From: Bacteroidota bacterium
Lineage (GTDB): Bacteria; Bacteroidota; Ignavibacteria; UBA10030; UBA8401
Assembly: GCA_030824295.1 (NCBI GenBank)
Contig: JAVBYA010000351.1
Span: 1-5,474, forward strand
DNA: 5,474 bases
Direction: 5' to 3'
Below the pieces are notes generated by a model. The model saw only the letters and a list, made by a program, of their open reading frames with translations, searched no databases and was not told where the DNA came from. The translations under genes and the position numbers were made by a program. This document shows positions 5,027 through 5,474 of this stretch, piece by piece. Every line of letters starts with the position of its first letter. Within the stretch, counting starts at the first letter, position 1.

Positions 5027-5474
5027 AGGATTGTTTGGATGATAGGTTGAGTTGCGTTAGTTTCGTTTTTAGGGAACAACCGAGCTTCTTAAGAAGTTCT
5101 GACAATTGCCCGATCTCCGTATCGTTCAGTGATGAGCAGATATTCTCTTCCACGAACGCTGCATGCGCCGGGAACATCTCCGCGAACTTCTCTTCCCCCT
5201 TGGCGGTCAGCCGAATTATGGAAGCGCGTCTGTCCTCGGGATCTTTCACCCGTTCGATCAATCCAAGTTTCTCCAGATTGTCGACCACAACGGTCATATT
5301 CCCGCCGGTCATCAGTTTTTTTGAGCACATTTCGCCGATCTTCATCGGACCAAGATGGCCGAGCGATTCGATGATACCGAACTGGGAGACTGTGATGCCA
5401 TACCGGTCGATGTCCCTCGCAGTCAACATCGCCATCGTATCACTCGCTCTGGCTAATTTGACCCAAAGTGATAA
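5025..5474 (-). CDS. MarR-family transcriptional regulator (5' end cut by window)
   Basis: The frame is open from base 5474 to the TAG at 5027-5025, giving 149 visible residues. An internal ATG at 5435 is unlikely to be the start: the preceding 13 codons (LSLWVKLARASDT) read like the first helix of a MarR protein. Positions below are counted from that ATG. The winged helix-turn-helix covers about 30-80, with the recognition helix at TGGNMTVVVDNLEKLGLI (43-60) and the wing carrying the family signature DPEDRR (65-70). C-terminal helices for dimerisation follow. Cysteines are at 37, 100 and 120. MarR proteins are dimeric repressors released by small phenolic, quinone or oxidant signals. The head-of-operon position and the gene content suggest an MhqR-like repressor that also controls its own operon. 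The promoter and operator should lie beyond 5474, so neither can be inspected. Confidence 0.9.
   Translation of the reverse strand, partial: LSLWVKLARASDTMAMLTARDIDRYGITVSQFGIIESLGHLGPMKIGEMCSKKLMTGGNMTVVVDNLEKLGLIERVKDPEDRRASIIRLTAKGEEKFAEMFPAHAAFVEENICSSLNDTEIGQLSELLKKLGCSLKTKLTQLNLSSKQS

Larger units (their letters stand above)
1..5474 (-). other. Ten-gene co-oriented operon, probable quinone/electrophile response unit
   Basis: All ten genes run on the minus strand, from the MarR regulator to the isomerase-like gene. Junctions in order of transcription are: 10-base gap, 56-base gap, 31-base gap, 1-base overlap (TAATG), 7-base gap, 4-base overlap (ATGA), 4-base overlap (ATGA), 1-base overlap (TGATG) and 7-base gap. 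No hairpin with a T-run was seen between genes. The tight spacing supports one transcript. Both ends of the operon lie outside the window. The functional label comes from the match in gene families to the B. subtilis MhqR regulon and is an inference. Confidence 0.7.

Noticed and set aside
5436..5474. Promoter or operator in the bases before the first visible ATG of the MarR gene.
   Set aside because: The reading frame is open through these bases and encodes a plausible MarR first helix, so this is coding sequence. The control region should lie outside the window.

Overview
The window is one unbroken run of ten minus-strand genes. Read in the direction of transcription (right to left), it opens inside a MarR-family regulator whose 5' end lies beyond base 5474. 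It closes inside a small muconolactone-isomerase/YciI-like gene that runs off base 1. All ten genes face the same way. Gaps are 56 bases or less, and four junctions overlap (TAATG, ATGA, ATGA, TGATG), so this looks like a single co-transcribed and partly translationally coupled operon. There is no RNA gene, mobile element, CRISPR array or clear terminator, and no stretch over 60 bases without a gene.

Order of genes: MarR regulator (5474-5025, partial), DoxX-like membrane protein (5014-4631), secreted YceI protein (4574-3990), cytoplasmic YceI protein (3958-3401), NADPH-dependent FMN reductase (3401-2835), 75-residue [Fe-S] mono-cluster protein (2827-2600), two-domain VOC ring-cleaving dioxygenase (2603-1644), phospholipase/carboxylesterase-type alpha/beta hydrolase (1647-979), pirin-like bicupin (979-278) and muconolactone-isomerase/YciI-like protein (270-1, partial).

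The combination resembles the Bacillus subtilis MhqR regulon for quinone, catechol and electrophile resistance. That regulon has a MarR repressor, the DoxX-type protein MhqP, ring-cleaving dioxygenases MhqO/MhqE, the phospholipase/carboxylesterase MhqD, and flavin oxidoreductases. Here counterparts are gathered in one operon with YceI, [Fe-S], pirin and isomerase-like genes. A plausible division of labour is: the MarR protein senses the compound; the flavoprotein reduces quinones to hydroquinones; the dioxygenase opens the ring, perhaps kept in the Fe(II) state by the [Fe-S] protein; the hydrolase and isomerase-like protein process products; DoxX and the YceI pair act at or near the membrane quinone pool. 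The system-level function is inference; the individual families are mostly clear.

The host is probably a bacterium of the Bacteroidota/Chlorobi-Ignavibacteria side, judged only from the feel of the YceI, [Fe-S] and pirin sequences and the moderate GC content. That assignment is weak. The least expected details are a tandem YceI duplication that splits one secreted and one cytoplasmic copy, and a pirin that has lost two of its four metal ligands.
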